In this document: positions 17,414-26,696 of the stretch, one piece after another | Layout: each line of letters begins with the position of its first letter | Numbering within the stretch: the first letter of the stretch is position 1 | DNA from: Mycobacteriales bacterium | GTDB taxonomy: Bacteria > Actinomycetota > Actinomycetes > DATLTS01 | Direction of reading: 5' to 3' | Assembly (NCBI GenBank): GCA_035533475.1 | Contig: DATLTS010000051.1 | Location: 25,445-89,444, forward strand | DNA: 64,000 bases | Position numbers and translations under genes: made by a program | Notes under the pieces: model-generated | The model's database searches: none | What the model saw: only the letters and a program-made list of their open reading frames with translations | Told to the model about the DNA's origin: nothing

Positions 17414-18463
17414 GTGGCTGAGGCTCCGCAGCTGTCCGCTGTGGTGGCGACCCTCGGGCTGGCCGATGTCGAGCGGACCGTGGCCGGGCTGCTCGCGGCA
17501 GCCGGCGCCGGCGGGATCTCGATCGAGGTCATCGTCGTCTGGCAGGCGGATTCGCCGCCGCCGTCGCTGGGCCCAGCCCGCGTGCTCGACGTGTACCCGG
17601 CGGGACTGTCGTATGCGCGCAACCGGGGACTGGCCCTGGCTTCCGCCCCGCTCGTCGGGTTCGTCGACGACGACGAGGTGGTCGATCCCGGCTGGGCCGC
17701 CGGGCTGGTCGACGGGTTCTCGACCAACCCGGATGCGGCGGCGGTGTTCGGTGCCGTCGCCGCGCTCGACGAGGAGGGCTTGCCGTACTGCGTCGTCGAA
17801 GGAACCGAGCTGCGGGTGTTCCGGCGCCCGACGACACCGCCGTGGGTGGTCGGCACCGGTGGCAACATGGCCTTCCGGCGTGACCGGCTACAGGAGATCT
17901 CGGGGTTCACTGTGGAGCTCGGGGCGGGGGCGCCCGGCCGGTCGGCGGAGGAGTCCGACGTGATCGTCCGGCTGCTGCGCGCCGGCCATCCGCTGGTGTG
18001 GACGCCGGACGCCGTCGTCTACCACCCGTCGAAGACGCCGGCCGAGCATCTGGCCAGCCGCGAGCCCTACGCCTACGGCACCGGCGCGCTGGCCCGACGC
18101 CATCGCGACCTGGGGCTGGCCGCCCGGTACGGGGTGGCGATCGCCCAGAGCTGGCGCACGGGGGTGCTCTCCCGGGATCGCCAGCGGCGGCGGGAGGCGG
18201 TGCGGACGGCGGCGGGTTTCACCCGGGGCCTGGCCTCCGCCGGACGCCCGCGAAGTCCCGAGCCACGGCTGGGCCGGATGCCCGCCGGCATGGCGGCGGA
18301 GCTGGCCGGGATGTCGCTGCGGCCCGGACCGGCGGTCTGGGCCAGCCAGCCCCGGTTCCGCTACCGGGCGGCCGACCTGGATCTGGCGGTCCTGCCCGGC
18401 GCCCCGGACGGCACCGCCGGCCTGGTCCACCGGGACGCCCGCTGGATCCTCGAGCGGCGCTGA
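17414..18463 (+). CDS. Glycosyltransferase family 2
   Basis: A 349-residue GT-A protein. VAEAPQLSAVVATLGLADV starts the Rossmann fold; YPAGLSYARNRGLALASAPL and VGFVDDDEVVDPGWAAGLV carry the DDD metal motif; VVGTGGNMAFRRDRL and SAEESDVIVRLLRAGHPLVW supply the catalytic acidic region. GTG at 17414 is preceded by GGAGG. The C-terminal 100 residues are arginine-rich. It stands alone between a divergent GT4 gene and a convergent phosphotransferase. Confidence 0.85.
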   Translation: MAEAPQLSAVVATLGLADVERTVAGLLAAAGAGGISIEVIVVWQADSPPPSLGPARVLDVYPAGLSYARNRGLALASAPLVGFVDDDEVVDPGWAAGLVDGFSTNPDAAAVFGAVAALDEEGLPYCVVEGTELRVFRRPTTPPWVVGTGGNMAFRRDRLQEISGFTVELGAGAPGRSAEESDVIVRLLRAGHPLVWTPDAVVYHPSKTPAEHLASREPYAYGTGALARRHRDLGLAARYGVAIAQSWRTGVLSRDRQRRREAVRTAAGFTRGLASAGRPRSPEPRLGRMPAGMAAELAGMSLRPGPAVWASQPRFRYRAADLDLAVLPGAPDGTAGLVHRDARWILERR

Positions 18464-18473
18464 GCCCGCCCGC

Positions 18474-19913
18474 TCAGGCCCACCGGGTCCAGCCCGACCC
18501 GAAGTCCGGATCGCTCCGCCACAGCTCGAGCGCCGTCTCGACCGGGAGCGTTCCGAGGCGGGACGCGGCCCCCGCCCCGGCCCCCGCCCCGGCCTCGGCC
18601 CGCACCTGGCTGGTCACCGCGGCGTGCCGCGCCCAGCACAGCAGCGCGAGACCGCCGACGTCGGCCTCGCTGAGCGCAAGCGCCTTCGCCATCCGGCGGA
18701 TCCAGCCGAACAGCAGCCCGGAGGAGGCCGCGGAGCCGTCGAATAGGGCCCGTAGCGACGGCGCGGTCCAGTCCGCACCGTCGAGCAGCGGGAGCGCGTG
18801 CAGGGCGAAGTGCAGGAGATCCCACAGTGGCTGGCCGTGCTCGGTCGCCCACTCCCAGTCGACCAGCATGAACGCGTCCCCGTCGACGAGGATGTTGCCG
18901 CCGGCGAGGTCCCCGTGCTGGAACACCGTCGGCACCCGGTCGAGCACGCCGAACGCCTCGGCTGGCAGGACCGCAGCGAGCTGCCGGCGGAGCCGGCCCC
19001 GCTCGTCACCCGCCCGGTTCGCCGGCCCGGAGGTTTCGCTGGCCACGTCGACGAGCCACTCGGCCAGCGCCTCGAGCAGCCCTACCTTGCGGGCCCGCGG
19101 GGCCGGGCCGCGCAGGATCAGCTCGAGGTTCGCGCCGGGCACCGCCGACTGGACGCAGACGTGATGGGGCCCGACGTCGGTGCACCCGAGGGCCCGCGGT
19201 GCGCGTTCGGCGACTGCCGCACCCGCCGTCGCGGCCGCGGCCAGCCCCCGCTCCTCGCGGCCGAAACTCGGCAGCCGACCAGGCAGTCGGGCGAACTTCG
19301 CCACGGCGGTAGGCCGGCCGGCGCCGGGGGCGAAGAGGAAGAACGAGCTGCGCTTGCTGGCCGCGCCACCCTCGGCCGTGTAGAACCAGCCCCCGCCGGG
19401 CGGCACGCCAGCCGCCGACGCTGCGGCCACCACTACCGCCGGTGGGCCGGCCGCGCGGCCGGCCAGCCGCAGGGTCGGCAGCCGGGGGGGCGCGAAGCCG
19501 GCGCCGACGCTGAGTGCGGCTGTGGCCTGCCGGACCCGACCGGCCCGGTTGCGTGCCACCGTCCACGTTCCGACCGCATATCGGGCAGCCGCCCGATGAC
19601 CGGTCGGCGCGAGCACGCGGGGGGAGTGCAGGTCGGGCACCGCGACCACCCGGCGCCGACCGGCCCCGCTGTCCAGCAGGACGACCTGCGCGGCGCCGAG
19701 CGCCAACGCGGCGTCGGCGTCGCGGTTCAGGGCGAAGACCGTGTCCTCCGGTCGAGCCCGCTCCGGGGCGACCGGCTCGACCCCGGCGGCCAGCAGCGCG
19801 TCGCGCCAACCGGCGAGCGCGCCGACCAGCACGGCCGTGCTCGGCAGCCGGGGGAGCAGGAACCTCGAGTCGAAGCGGCGGATGTGGCTCGCGCCGCCAC
19901 CCTCGCTGAGCAT
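18474..19913 (-). CDS. Aminoglycoside-phosphotransferase-fold kinase in the polysaccharide locus
   Basis: A 479-residue protein whose C-terminal half has the APH/choline-kinase catalytic core: VFQHGDLAGGNILVDGDAFM followed by LVDWEWATEHGQPLWDLLHF, the HGD-x4-N and D-x-E motifs. The first ~150 residues are a separate domain with no family I recognise. APH-fold kinases phosphorylate small molecules or sugars; in this setting a sugar or polysaccharide modification is more likely than drug resistance, but this is inference. ATG at 19913. It diverges from the Wzx-like flippase gene across 42 bases, which must hold both promoters. Confidence 0.75.
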   Translation of the reverse strand: MLSEGGGASHIRRFDSRFLLPRLPSTAVLVGALAGWRDALLAAGVEPVAPERARPEDTVFALNRDADAALALGAAQVVLLDSGAGRRRVVAVPDLHSPRVLAPTGHRAAARYAVGTWTVARNRAGRVRQATAALSVGAGFAPPRLPTLRLAGRAAGPPAVVVAAASAAGVPPGGGWFYTAEGGAASKRSSFFLFAPGAGRPTAVAKFARLPGRLPSFGREERGLAAAATAGAAVAERAPRALGCTDVGPHHVCVQSAVPGANLELILRGPAPRARKVGLLEALAEWLVDVASETSGPANRAGDERGRLRRQLAAVLPAEAFGVLDRVPTVFQHGDLAGGNILVDGDAFMLVDWEWATEHGQPLWDLLHFALHALPLLDGADWTAPSLRALFDGSAASSGLLFGWIRRMAKALALSEADVGGLALLCWARHAAVTSQVRAEAGAGAGAGAASRLGTLPVETALELWRSDPDFGSGWTRWA

Positions 19914-19955
19914 TCTGCGAGGATAGGTGCGAGCAGACCGACCTTGAGGGGGTTC

Positions 19956-21563
19956 GTGAGCCAGGCCCCGCCCGAGGAGTCACCGGGGAGCGAGTTCCTC
20001 GCTCGGACGACCGGGAGCAACGCGGTCGGGGGCCTGCTGTGGACTCTGCTGTCGAACCTGACCGCCCCGCTGCTGCTGCTCACCACGTCGGTCGTGGCGG
20101 CCCGGTTCCTAGGTCCGACCGGCATGGGGCAGCAGAGCTTCATCGCCTTCGCGTCGCTCTCGCTGGGGTTGGCGTTGTCCTCGGGAATGTCCAGCGCCCT
20201 GTACCGCTATGTCGGGACCTCCATCGGGATGGGTCGGGGTGCCGCCCTGCGCGGTGCGCTGCGCCGGGTGTGGGTTTTGCAGTCGGTCGCGGCCGTCGCC
20301 GACTTCGCCGGGCTGGCGGCGATCGGCCTGACCCACACCAACTCGACGATCCGGCTGGCCTGGATCCTTTCGGCTGCCACCAGCGGGCTCACCGTCCTGC
20401 AGACCGTCCCGTCGGCCATCCTCATCGGCGCCCAGCGCTGGCGGCAGGCCGGTGTTATCGGCCTGCTCACCGGCGTGGTCGCCACCGCGGCCACGGCGGC
20501 GGTCCTGGCCGCCGGGTGGGGGATCCCCGGCATGTTCGGGGTCGAACTGATCGCGGTCGCGGTCAACGTGGGGTGGGTGCTGGCCCGGTCCCGAGCCACC
20601 GTGCGCGAGCTGATCCCCACCGTCGGCGACCCGGAGGAGCTCACCGGCGAGATCCTCCGCTTCGCCGGGCTGGCCACCGCCCAGACCCTGCTGGCCTACG
20701 TGGTCTGGCAGCGTTCGGAGTTCTTCTTCCTCAGCCGCTACACGGTCGCCGCGCAGATCGCGGTGTTCTCCATCGCCTACGCCTCGGCCACCGCCGTCCA
20801 GCGCGTGCTCGAAGGCATTACCGCGGTGCTGCACCCGGTGCTCGCGGCCATGCTCGGCGCCGGCCAGCACGAGCGGATCCGGGTGGCCGTCGGCCGGGCC
20901 GCCCGGCTGGTTCTGTTGGCCACGCCACCCATCATCGGCGGCCTGCTCGCGGTGGGTCCGGAGGCCCTGCGCCTGATCTACGGCGACGCTTACCGCCAGA
21001 CCGGCCCGGTGCTCGTCATCCTGGCCGCGGTCATCCCCCTGGTCATCGTCGCCCGGGTCGGCGCGTCGATCCTCAACGTGCTGCGCCGGCTCTGGGTGCT
21101 GATGGGCTGTCTAGCGGTGGCGACCGTCGTGGACATCGCGCTCTGCCTCGCCCTCATTCCCCGCCACGCGGCGCTCGGCGCGGCGGTGGCGAACACCGCC
21201 GCCCAGGCGGTGGCGGCGGTCCTCGAGATCATCGCGGCCGTGCGCATCGTCGGGCCGGTGGAGTGGCGGTTCCCCGCGATCACCCGCGGCCTGCTCGCTA
21301 CCGGGGTGAGCGCGGCAGCGGCGGTCGTTGCGGTGCGGGTGGTCGGCGGCGTCGCCGGTGTCGCCGCCGGGGTGGTCGCCGGCACAGCCGCCTACGCGGT
21401 GGCTGCGGTTCTCGTGCGGCCATTCCCCTCGACCGACCTCGACTGGCTGGAAGCGGCCGCCGGCGACCGGCTCGGCGGCCTGGTTCGCCGGGTCTGCCAT
21501 CTCGCCCGCTGGGCCGCCCGGCCGGCTCCGCCGCCCGTCATCGCCGTGCCGCCGGAGGCATGA
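19956..21563 (+). CDS. Wzx-like polysaccharide flippase (MOP superfamily)
   Basis: A 535-residue membrane protein with about fourteen hydrophobic segments, a common count for lipid-linked oligosaccharide flippases. NAVGGLLWTLLSNLTAPLLL and the first-helix pair with GPTGMGQQSFIAFASLSLGL are typical of Wzx/RfbX proteins, which move lipid-linked repeat units to the outer face. GTG at 19956 follows TTGAGGGGG with good spacing. It starts a five-gene run joined by ATGA/GTGA overlaps: flippase, GT4-methyltransferase, unassigned protein, nucleotidyltransferase-kinase, methyltransferase. Confidence 0.88.
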   Translation: MSQAPPEESPGSEFLARTTGSNAVGGLLWTLLSNLTAPLLLLTTSVVAARFLGPTGMGQQSFIAFASLSLGLALSSGMSSALYRYVGTSIGMGRGAALRGALRRVWVLQSVAAVADFAGLAAIGLTHTNSTIRLAWILSAATSGLTVLQTVPSAILIGAQRWRQAGVIGLLTGVVATAATAAVLAAGWGIPGMFGVELIAVAVNVGWVLARSRATVRELIPTVGDPEELTGEILRFAGLATAQTLLAYVVWQRSEFFFLSRYTVAAQIAVFSIAYASATAVQRVLEGITAVLHPVLAAMLGAGQHERIRVAVGRAARLVLLATPPIIGGLLAVGPEALRLIYGDAYRQTGPVLVILAAVIPLVIVARVGASILNVLRRLWVLMGCLAVATVVDIALCLALIPRHAALGAAVANTAAQAVAAVLEIIAAVRIVGPVEWRFPAITRGLLATGVSAAAAVVAVRVVGGVAGVAAGVVAGTAAYAVAAVLVRPFPSTDLDWLEAAAGDRLGGLVRRVCHLARWAARPAPPPVIAVPPEA

Positions 21564-23395
21564 CCATGCGCATCGTCCTGCTCACCTCAGAACTGCCCGA
21601 GTCGCCGTCCCGCGGCGGCATCGGCACCAACACCGCGGCGCTGTCCCGGGCGCTCGCCGATCGTGGCCACGACACGCTCGTCCTCGTCCTCGACTCGTCC
21701 AGCAGTGAGGTCCGCGAGGGCCGGCTGACCACCCGGCGCCTCCGGTATCGCTGGCTGCCCGACCGCCGGGCCGAACTGCTGGTGAACCGGGCCCGGCTGG
21801 CCGCCGCCAGCCGGCGGTTCCACCCGGACGTGGTCCACGCCGCCGAGTGGGGCGCCCTCGCCTGGGCGGTATCGCGCGGACTGTCGATCCCGGTGGTGAC
21901 CCGGCTCGCCACGCCGACCTATCTGGTCGAAGAGCTCAACGGCCGCCCCGAAGACCCGAACAGCGCTTTGCTGCGCCGGTTGGAACGGGACCAGGCCCGG
22001 CACAGCCGCCGGGTGTACGCCCCGAGCCGGGCCATCGCCGAGCGAGTGGGCCGGGACTGGGGCCTTCCCGAGTCGCGGCTGGGCATCGTGGTGAACTCGC
22101 TCGACGTGGCAGCGGTCCGCCGGGCGGCCGGCGGACCGGTCCCGATGGCGCTCCCGGCGCGGTTCGTCGTCTTCGTCGGTCGGCTCGAACATCGCAAGGG
22201 GATCGCCGTCCTCGGCCCGGCGCTGGCCGACGTGCTGGCCCGTAACCCGGAGCTGCACGCTGTCGTCATCGGCCGCGAAGTCCCCGGGGATCCCAGTGTC
22301 TCGCAGTTCCGGGCGGCGGTGGCCCCGGTCGCCGAGCGGGTGCACCTGCTCGGCGAACTGCCGCCCGACACGGCACTGGCCGTTGCGGCCCGCGCGGAGA
22401 TCGCGGTCGTCCCCTCGCTGTGGGAGAGCTTCGGCTACGTCTGCGTGGAGGCCATGGCGCTCGGGCTGCCGGTGGTCGTGTCCCGCGCCGGCGGCCTCGT
22501 GGAGATCGTCGAGGAGGACGAATCCGGCCTGGTTGTGCCGCCGGGCGACGTCGCCGCCCTGGCCGGTGCGCTGCACCGGCTGGCCAACGATCCGCCGACC
22601 GGGCGCCGCCTCGCCGCGGCCGGCCGGCGGCGGGCCGCGGACTTCGACATCGGCCGGGTCGTCGAGCAGCTCGAAGCGGAGCTCGCCGCGGCCGCCGGCG
22701 CAAGTTCCGCGGCCGCCGGTTCGCGTCGGTTCGGCCCGGAGGTCTTCCATCAGGGCTACGCCCGCTGGTTCCAGCCCGATGACGCCGCGAACCCGTTCCA
22801 ACGCAGCTATGCGCGCAAGCGGGTCCGGGTCCTGGCCGAGTTCGCCCAGTCCGCCGACCTTCGGATCCTCGACGCGGGCGGCGGCCCCGGCCGGATCGCC
22901 GAGCCGCTCGGTCGCCGACACCGGGTAACGATGTGCGACCTGTCCGCGGAGATGCTCGCGCTGGCCCGCGCCCGGTGCGGCCCCGGGGTAGCCGTGGTCC
23001 GGGCCGACGCGCGTTCCCTTCCTTTCGCCGACGGCGCCTTCGACGCCCTCGTCGCCATCGACCTGCTCTGCCATGTTGGCCAGCTCGAGCCGGCCCTGCG
23101 GGAGCTGGCCCGGGTGCTCCGGCCCGGCGGCCGGCTGATCTTCGACACCACCAACGGCCGCCCCTGGTGGGTGCTGGCCCACCCGGCCTATGTCAACTGG
23201 CGACCGCGCCGTCTGGTCCGAACCATGGCCGCTCGTGGCGTGCTTCCGGAATGGCCCGAGGTCCGCCACCACCTGCCCGCCGAGGTGCGCACCGCCGCCG
23301 CGGCGGCCCGCCTGGACCTGCGGCCGGTCGCCGGCATCGGCCGGCTCGGGCTGGTCAAATGGCACGTGTGGCAGGCCGTGCGGGCGCCCGGGTGA
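21560..23395 (+). CDS. GT4 glycosyltransferase fused to a SAM-dependent methyltransferase
   Basis: A 611-residue two-domain enzyme. Residues about 1-370 form a GT4 fold: RIVLLTSELPESPSRGGIGT, VVFVGRLEHRKGIAVLG, LWESFGYVCVEAMALGLPVV. A short Ala-rich linker near 380 leads to a class I methyltransferase: RILDAGGGPGRIAEPL (about 436-450, the SAM loop), VTMCDLSAEMLALARARC, ARSLPFADGAFDALVAID, ELARVLRPGGRLIFDTTN. One chain would add a sugar and then methylate it or the chain end, perhaps setting a cap. ATG at 21560 overlaps the flippase stop as ATGA; a second ATG at 21566 is also possible. The frame runs unbroken through the linker. Confidence 0.87.
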   Translation: MTMRIVLLTSELPESPSRGGIGTNTAALSRALADRGHDTLVLVLDSSSSEVREGRLTTRRLRYRWLPDRRAELLVNRARLAAASRRFHPDVVHAAEWGALAWAVSRGLSIPVVTRLATPTYLVEELNGRPEDPNSALLRRLERDQARHSRRVYAPSRAIAERVGRDWGLPESRLGIVVNSLDVAAVRRAAGGPVPMALPARFVVFVGRLEHRKGIAVLGPALADVLARNPELHAVVIGREVPGDPSVSQFRAAVAPVAERVHLLGELPPDTALAVAARAEIAVVPSLWESFGYVCVEAMALGLPVVVSRAGGLVEIVEEDESGLVVPPGDVAALAGALHRLANDPPTGRRLAAAGRRRAADFDIGRVVEQLEAELAAAAGASSAAAGSRRFGPEVFHQGYARWFQPDDAANPFQRSYARKRVRVLAEFAQSADLRILDAGGGPGRIAEPLGRRHRVTMCDLSAEMLALARARCGPGVAVVRADARSLPFADGAFDALVAIDLLCHVGQLEPALRELARVLRPGGRLIFDTTNGRPWWVLAHPAYVNWRPRRLVRTMAARGVLPEWPEVRHHLPAEVRTAAAAARLDLRPVAGIGRLGLVKWHVWQAVRAPG

Positions 23396-25368
23396 GGCCT
23401 TCGCTGCTGCTCTACCTGACGGCCAACGATGACGTGCAGCGGGTGGCGGTCGGGCCGGCGCTCGCCGCGCTCGCAGTCGCGGCCGGTTGGCGTTTCGAGT
23501 GTTACTACGACCGGCTCGCGCTGGGCCGGCACTTCGGGGGCGGGGAGACCTCGGGGCTCCGGCCGGGTTTCGCCGGCGGGACGCCGCTGGCCGGTGGGCG
23601 CCACACCGACCAGCTGTGCCGGTTGGCCGGCCAGTACCCGACGGTCGTCGTCGGCGACGGCCGCAGCGCCATGTGGGGGCCGCTCGCGGACGCCGGATCG
23701 GAGCCTCTGGTCGATTCCGACGACCCGGCCACCATCTACGAGGCGGTCTGTCGCCGGCTCGATCGTCGACCACCGGACACCGTCTACGTCGTGGACGCCG
23801 AGCCGCGGTTGGTGACCGGACTGCAGACGGCTCCCTATCTGGCACCGGAGTTCCTGTCCGGCCCGCCGGCCCTCGGGATCGAACTGTCGGCCGACGCCGA
23901 TGCGCTGGGCCGGCTGACCGACATCGGCGTGCACCGTTTCGTCGGCCTGTGGCCCGAGCCGGCCCGGTCCGCACGCTTCCCCGTGCGGCTGGAGCAGCCG
24001 AGCGGTGACGTGGCTCTCGACACCTACGCGTCGTTCACGTCCGACCTCGCGGGGCGTTACGCGGCTTGGGGATCGGGAGTGCTGCTGGCCGATCCGGACC
24101 TCACCGCCGCGCAGCTGTCGCGAATCGCGCACCGTCGGCTGATTCCCCTCTACGGCCGGCCGCAGCGGGCGATCCTGCAGCGGGCCGCCGCCAGCATCCG
24201 GCGGGCCGAGGAGCCGGTGCTCGGCCGCCAGTACGACGACGACGACTTCGTCGAGCTGGGTCGACTCGGCCACGGCCTGCAGGTCGTCGACCCGGGGCCA
24301 CCGTTCGAGGCGTCACCCGGGCTGGCGGCGGCGCTGCCCCGTGACATTGCGTCGGCCGTCGAGCCGGCGGACGCCGAGCTGGCCGGGTGGGCGGACGAGG
24401 GTCGGATCCTCGTCACCTTGTGCTTGTGGGCCGGCATGATCCGTGAAGTCGACGCCATCCCCCGGTTGCTGGATCTGGTTCTGGACACCGGGCTGCGGGC
24501 CGGGCTGATCGTGACAACCGAGACGATCCGGGCCGGCGACGCGCTGCTTCCGCTGGCCGTCGAGGTGGACCGAGGCGGCCTGCTCGGTCGGCTCGAGCCC
24601 GTGCTGGGCAGTACCGGACACGGGGTCGCGGCGGAATGGGACCTGCCCGACGGCGTGCTCGCTGATCGGCTGGTCAGCGCCTGCCGCAGCTTCGCCGAGT
24701 TGCCGGCGCCGCTTCGCCCCCGTGGCTGGTGGCCGCTGCTCGACACCCCGCTGCGCCGGAGCGTGCCGCCGCCGGTGCGTCTGGACGGTCATCCACGGTT
24801 GCTGTTCACCCGGCGGGCCGAAGTTCACGTGGAGGGTGCCGAAGCCGCCGGGGGCGGTGGCTCCCGAGTGCACGCTCGCCGGTTGGCCGGCGAGATCGTG
24901 CGGCGGGCCGGGGCGGAGGCGCTGTTCGGCGAGCGGCGGCCCTTCGACGGCCGCCGCCCCGGGGCCTTCGAACCGCGGATCGGAGCTGCCGTGGCGGACT
25001 GCGGCCTCGAGTACATGTTCACCAAGGCCGGCTTCGGCCGGCAGCGCGTGCTCTGGCGGCGCGACGGGTTCGTGGCGCTGCCGTTCACCGCCGGCCACTG
25101 GGATGGTTGGTCGCCGTTCTACACGGTGCGCCGGGCCGGCGACATCGAGGCCGCGGAACGGCGGCTGCGGCTGCGCCGCGGGCCCGGCTGGTTGGTCAGC
25201 ACAGTCGACAGCCCACTGTTCGCGCTGGCCGGAGAGGTGTGGGAACACGGTGCCCAGCTGCACCGGCTCGCGGCCCGCGTCGCCGGCGGCGACCGTCTGG
25301 TCAACGTGACCCCGTCGGTGCTCGCCCGCTACGCGCGGCTGCTCGACGACCGGAGGCTGGGCTCGTGA
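23392..25368 (+). CDS. Unassigned 658-residue protein of the polysaccharide operon
   Basis: I do not recognise a family. The protein begins RPSLLLYLTANDDVQRVAVG, like a Rossmann-type nucleotide-binding start, with no signal peptide or membrane helix, so it is likely cytoplasmic. Later landmarks: VVVGDGRSAMWGPLADAG, VYVVDAEPRLVTGLQTAPYL, LGRQYDDDDFVELGRLGHGL, and a C-terminal third with EYMFTKAGFGRQRVLWRRDG and HWDGWSPFYTV. Overlapping GTGA junctions on both sides place it firmly in the operon between two fusion enzymes. The layout could fit two fused domains with a boundary near residue 280. Possible roles are polysaccharide modification or a sugar-nucleotide step; nothing in the sequence decides. 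Confidence 0.6.
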   Translation: MRPSLLLYLTANDDVQRVAVGPALAALAVAAGWRFECYYDRLALGRHFGGGETSGLRPGFAGGTPLAGGRHTDQLCRLAGQYPTVVVGDGRSAMWGPLADAGSEPLVDSDDPATIYEAVCRRLDRRPPDTVYVVDAEPRLVTGLQTAPYLAPEFLSGPPALGIELSADADALGRLTDIGVHRFVGLWPEPARSARFPVRLEQPSGDVALDTYASFTSDLAGRYAAWGSGVLLADPDLTAAQLSRIAHRRLIPLYGRPQRAILQRAAASIRRAEEPVLGRQYDDDDFVELGRLGHGLQVVDPGPPFEASPGLAAALPRDIASAVEPADAELAGWADEGRILVTLCLWAGMIREVDAIPRLLDLVLDTGLRAGLIVTTETIRAGDALLPLAVEVDRGGLLGRLEPVLGSTGHGVAAEWDLPDGVLADRLVSACRSFAELPAPLRPRGWWPLLDTPLRRSVPPPVRLDGHPRLLFTRRAEVHVEGAEAAGGGGSRVHARRLAGEIVRRAGAEALFGERRPFDGRRPGAFEPRIGAAVADCGLEYMFTKAGFGRQRVLWRRDGFVALPFTAGHWDGWSPFYTVRRAGDIEAAERRLRLRRGPGWLVSTVDSPLFALAGEVWEHGAQLHRLAARVAGGDRLVNVTPSVLARYARLLDDRRLGS

Positions 25369-26696
25369 CGAGCGTGCTGGACGAGCTGGACGCGGCGGCC
25401 CCGGGACCGGTGATCGTGTGGGGCTCGCTTCCCCCGGAAGGCCGCGACTACGACCTGGTCTGCGTCCCGCAAGACGCCGCTCCGTTCGCGGCAGCGCTTC
25501 GAACGCTCGGCTTCTCCGTGCACCGGCCGGCGACCCGTTGGATCCGAGTGAGCGACTGCGAACTCCAGGTCGTCGACCTCGTCCCGGCCGACCGCCTCGG
25601 CATTCCGGGGCCGGAGATCGCGGACCTGTTCGCGGCGGCCCTGCCGCTTCCTGGCCACACCCGGATGTTCGTGCCGGGTCCGGTGCACGAGCTGCTCCTG
25701 CAGACCCTCAAGGGAACCCCCGGGGTGCCACTGCCACGGCATCGGCGGGCCCGTTTGGAGATGGCCCTCCGCGCGGACGCCGACGGGTGGGAGCACGCGT
25801 GGTTGCGGGCCACCCGCTGGGGCATCGAGGAGGACCTCGAGCGGCTCAAGCTCGCCTGGCGCACCGGGCTGCCGCTGGCCGCCCCCGTGCCGCGCCTGCG
25901 CTCGCGGGTCCGGTCCCGGGTCAGGTCGCGGATCCGGTCACCGATGAAGCGACCGGACCGCGCAACCGGGTGGCTCGTGAGCCTGTCCGGGCTGGACGGG
26001 TCCGGGAAGTCGCTGCAGGCCAGGCTGTTGCGGGCGGCGATGGACAATCTCGGCCAGGACACCGTGATCGAGTGGGCCCGGCTAAGCCACAATGCCGGGC
26101 TCGACACGATCGCCCGGCCGGTGAAGCGGCTGCTGTCGATCCGCACGCGTCCCGGTCCGGCGACCGGGCCGGAGCCCGCCGGGGCGGCGTCCGATCCCGC
26201 CCCGCAACCAGCCCCGCGACCAGCCCCGCAACCAGCCCCGCAACCAGCCCCGCAACCAGCCCCGCGGCGGGTCGATCACCGCCTCGTCACCCAGTCGTGG
26301 GCACTCATCGTCGCGCTGGCGAACGCCTTCACCTATCGGCGGGTTGTGCGCCGGCACACCCGCCGGGGCCGCAACGTGATCTGTGACCGCTACCTGCTGG
26401 ACTCCTACGTGCAGCTGCGCTTCCGCTACGGGCGGCAGCGCGAGTTCGCCCTGCAACGCCTGCTGCTGCGGATCGTGACCCCCCGACCGCAGCTGTCCTA
26501 CCTGCTGGTCGTCCCGCCGGAGACCGCCAACTCGCGCAAGGCCGACCAGTTCACGTTGCCGGAGCTCGGCGAGCAGGCTCAGCTCTACGTCGAGGAGTCA
26601 GCCCGGTTGCCGGTGCGCGCCATCGACGGGTCCCGTGCCGCGGAGGAGGTGTTCGCGCAGATCGTCCGCGAGGTCCTCGACGAGCTGCCCGAGTGA
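25365..26696 (+). CDS. Nucleotidyltransferase-like domain fused to a thymidylate-kinase-like P-loop kinase
   Basis: A 443-residue fusion. The N-terminus has VIVWGSLPPEGRDYDLVCV, like the G-S plus D-x-D core of nucleotidyltransferases. An arginine/serine hinge (RLRSRVRSRVRSRIRS) leads to a P-loop, SLSGLDGSGKSLQARLL (about residues 205-221), followed by VICDRYLLDSYVQLRFRYG, the DR(Y/F) motif of thymidylate kinases. A proline-glutamine repeat interrupts the kinase domain near residue 280. Similar paired domains occur in polysaccharide loci, where they may phosphorylate a lipid or sugar carrier; function here is inferred. GTG overlaps the preceding stop as GTGA. Confidence 0.75.
   Translation: MTSVLDELDAAAPGPVIVWGSLPPEGRDYDLVCVPQDAAPFAAALRTLGFSVHRPATRWIRVSDCELQVVDLVPADRLGIPGPEIADLFAAALPLPGHTRMFVPGPVHELLLQTLKGTPGVPLPRHRRARLEMALRADADGWEHAWLRATRWGIEEDLERLKLAWRTGLPLAAPVPRLRSRVRSRVRSRIRSPMKRPDRATGWLVSLSGLDGSGKSLQARLLRAAMDNLGQDTVIEWARLSHNAGLDTIARPVKRLLSIRTRPGPATGPEPAGAASDPAPQPAPRPAPQPAPQPAPQPAPRRVDHRLVTQSWALIVALANAFTYRRVVRRHTRRGRNVICDRYLLDSYVQLRFRYGRQREFALQRLLLRIVTPRPQLSYLLVVPPETANSRKADQFTLPELGEQAQLYVEESARLPVRAIDGSRAAEEVFAQIVREVLDELPE
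26205..26264 (+). repeat. Five 12-bp tandem repeats encoding QPAP within the kinase fusion
   Basis: CAACCAGCCCCG is repeated five times end to end (26205, 26217, 26229, 26241, 26253), with one A-to-G change in copy two. Each adds Gln/Arg-Pro-Ala-Pro, a flexible linker. A decayed copy precedes it at 26193. The unit keeps frame, so length variation is tolerated. Confidence 0.9.

Noticed and set aside
18474..19913. Aminoglycoside resistance gene
   Set aside because: Only the general kinase fold is visible; length and polysaccharide setting fit a metabolic kinase better.
26205..26264. CRISPR-like array
   Set aside because: Repeats are contiguous 12-base coding units with no spacers.
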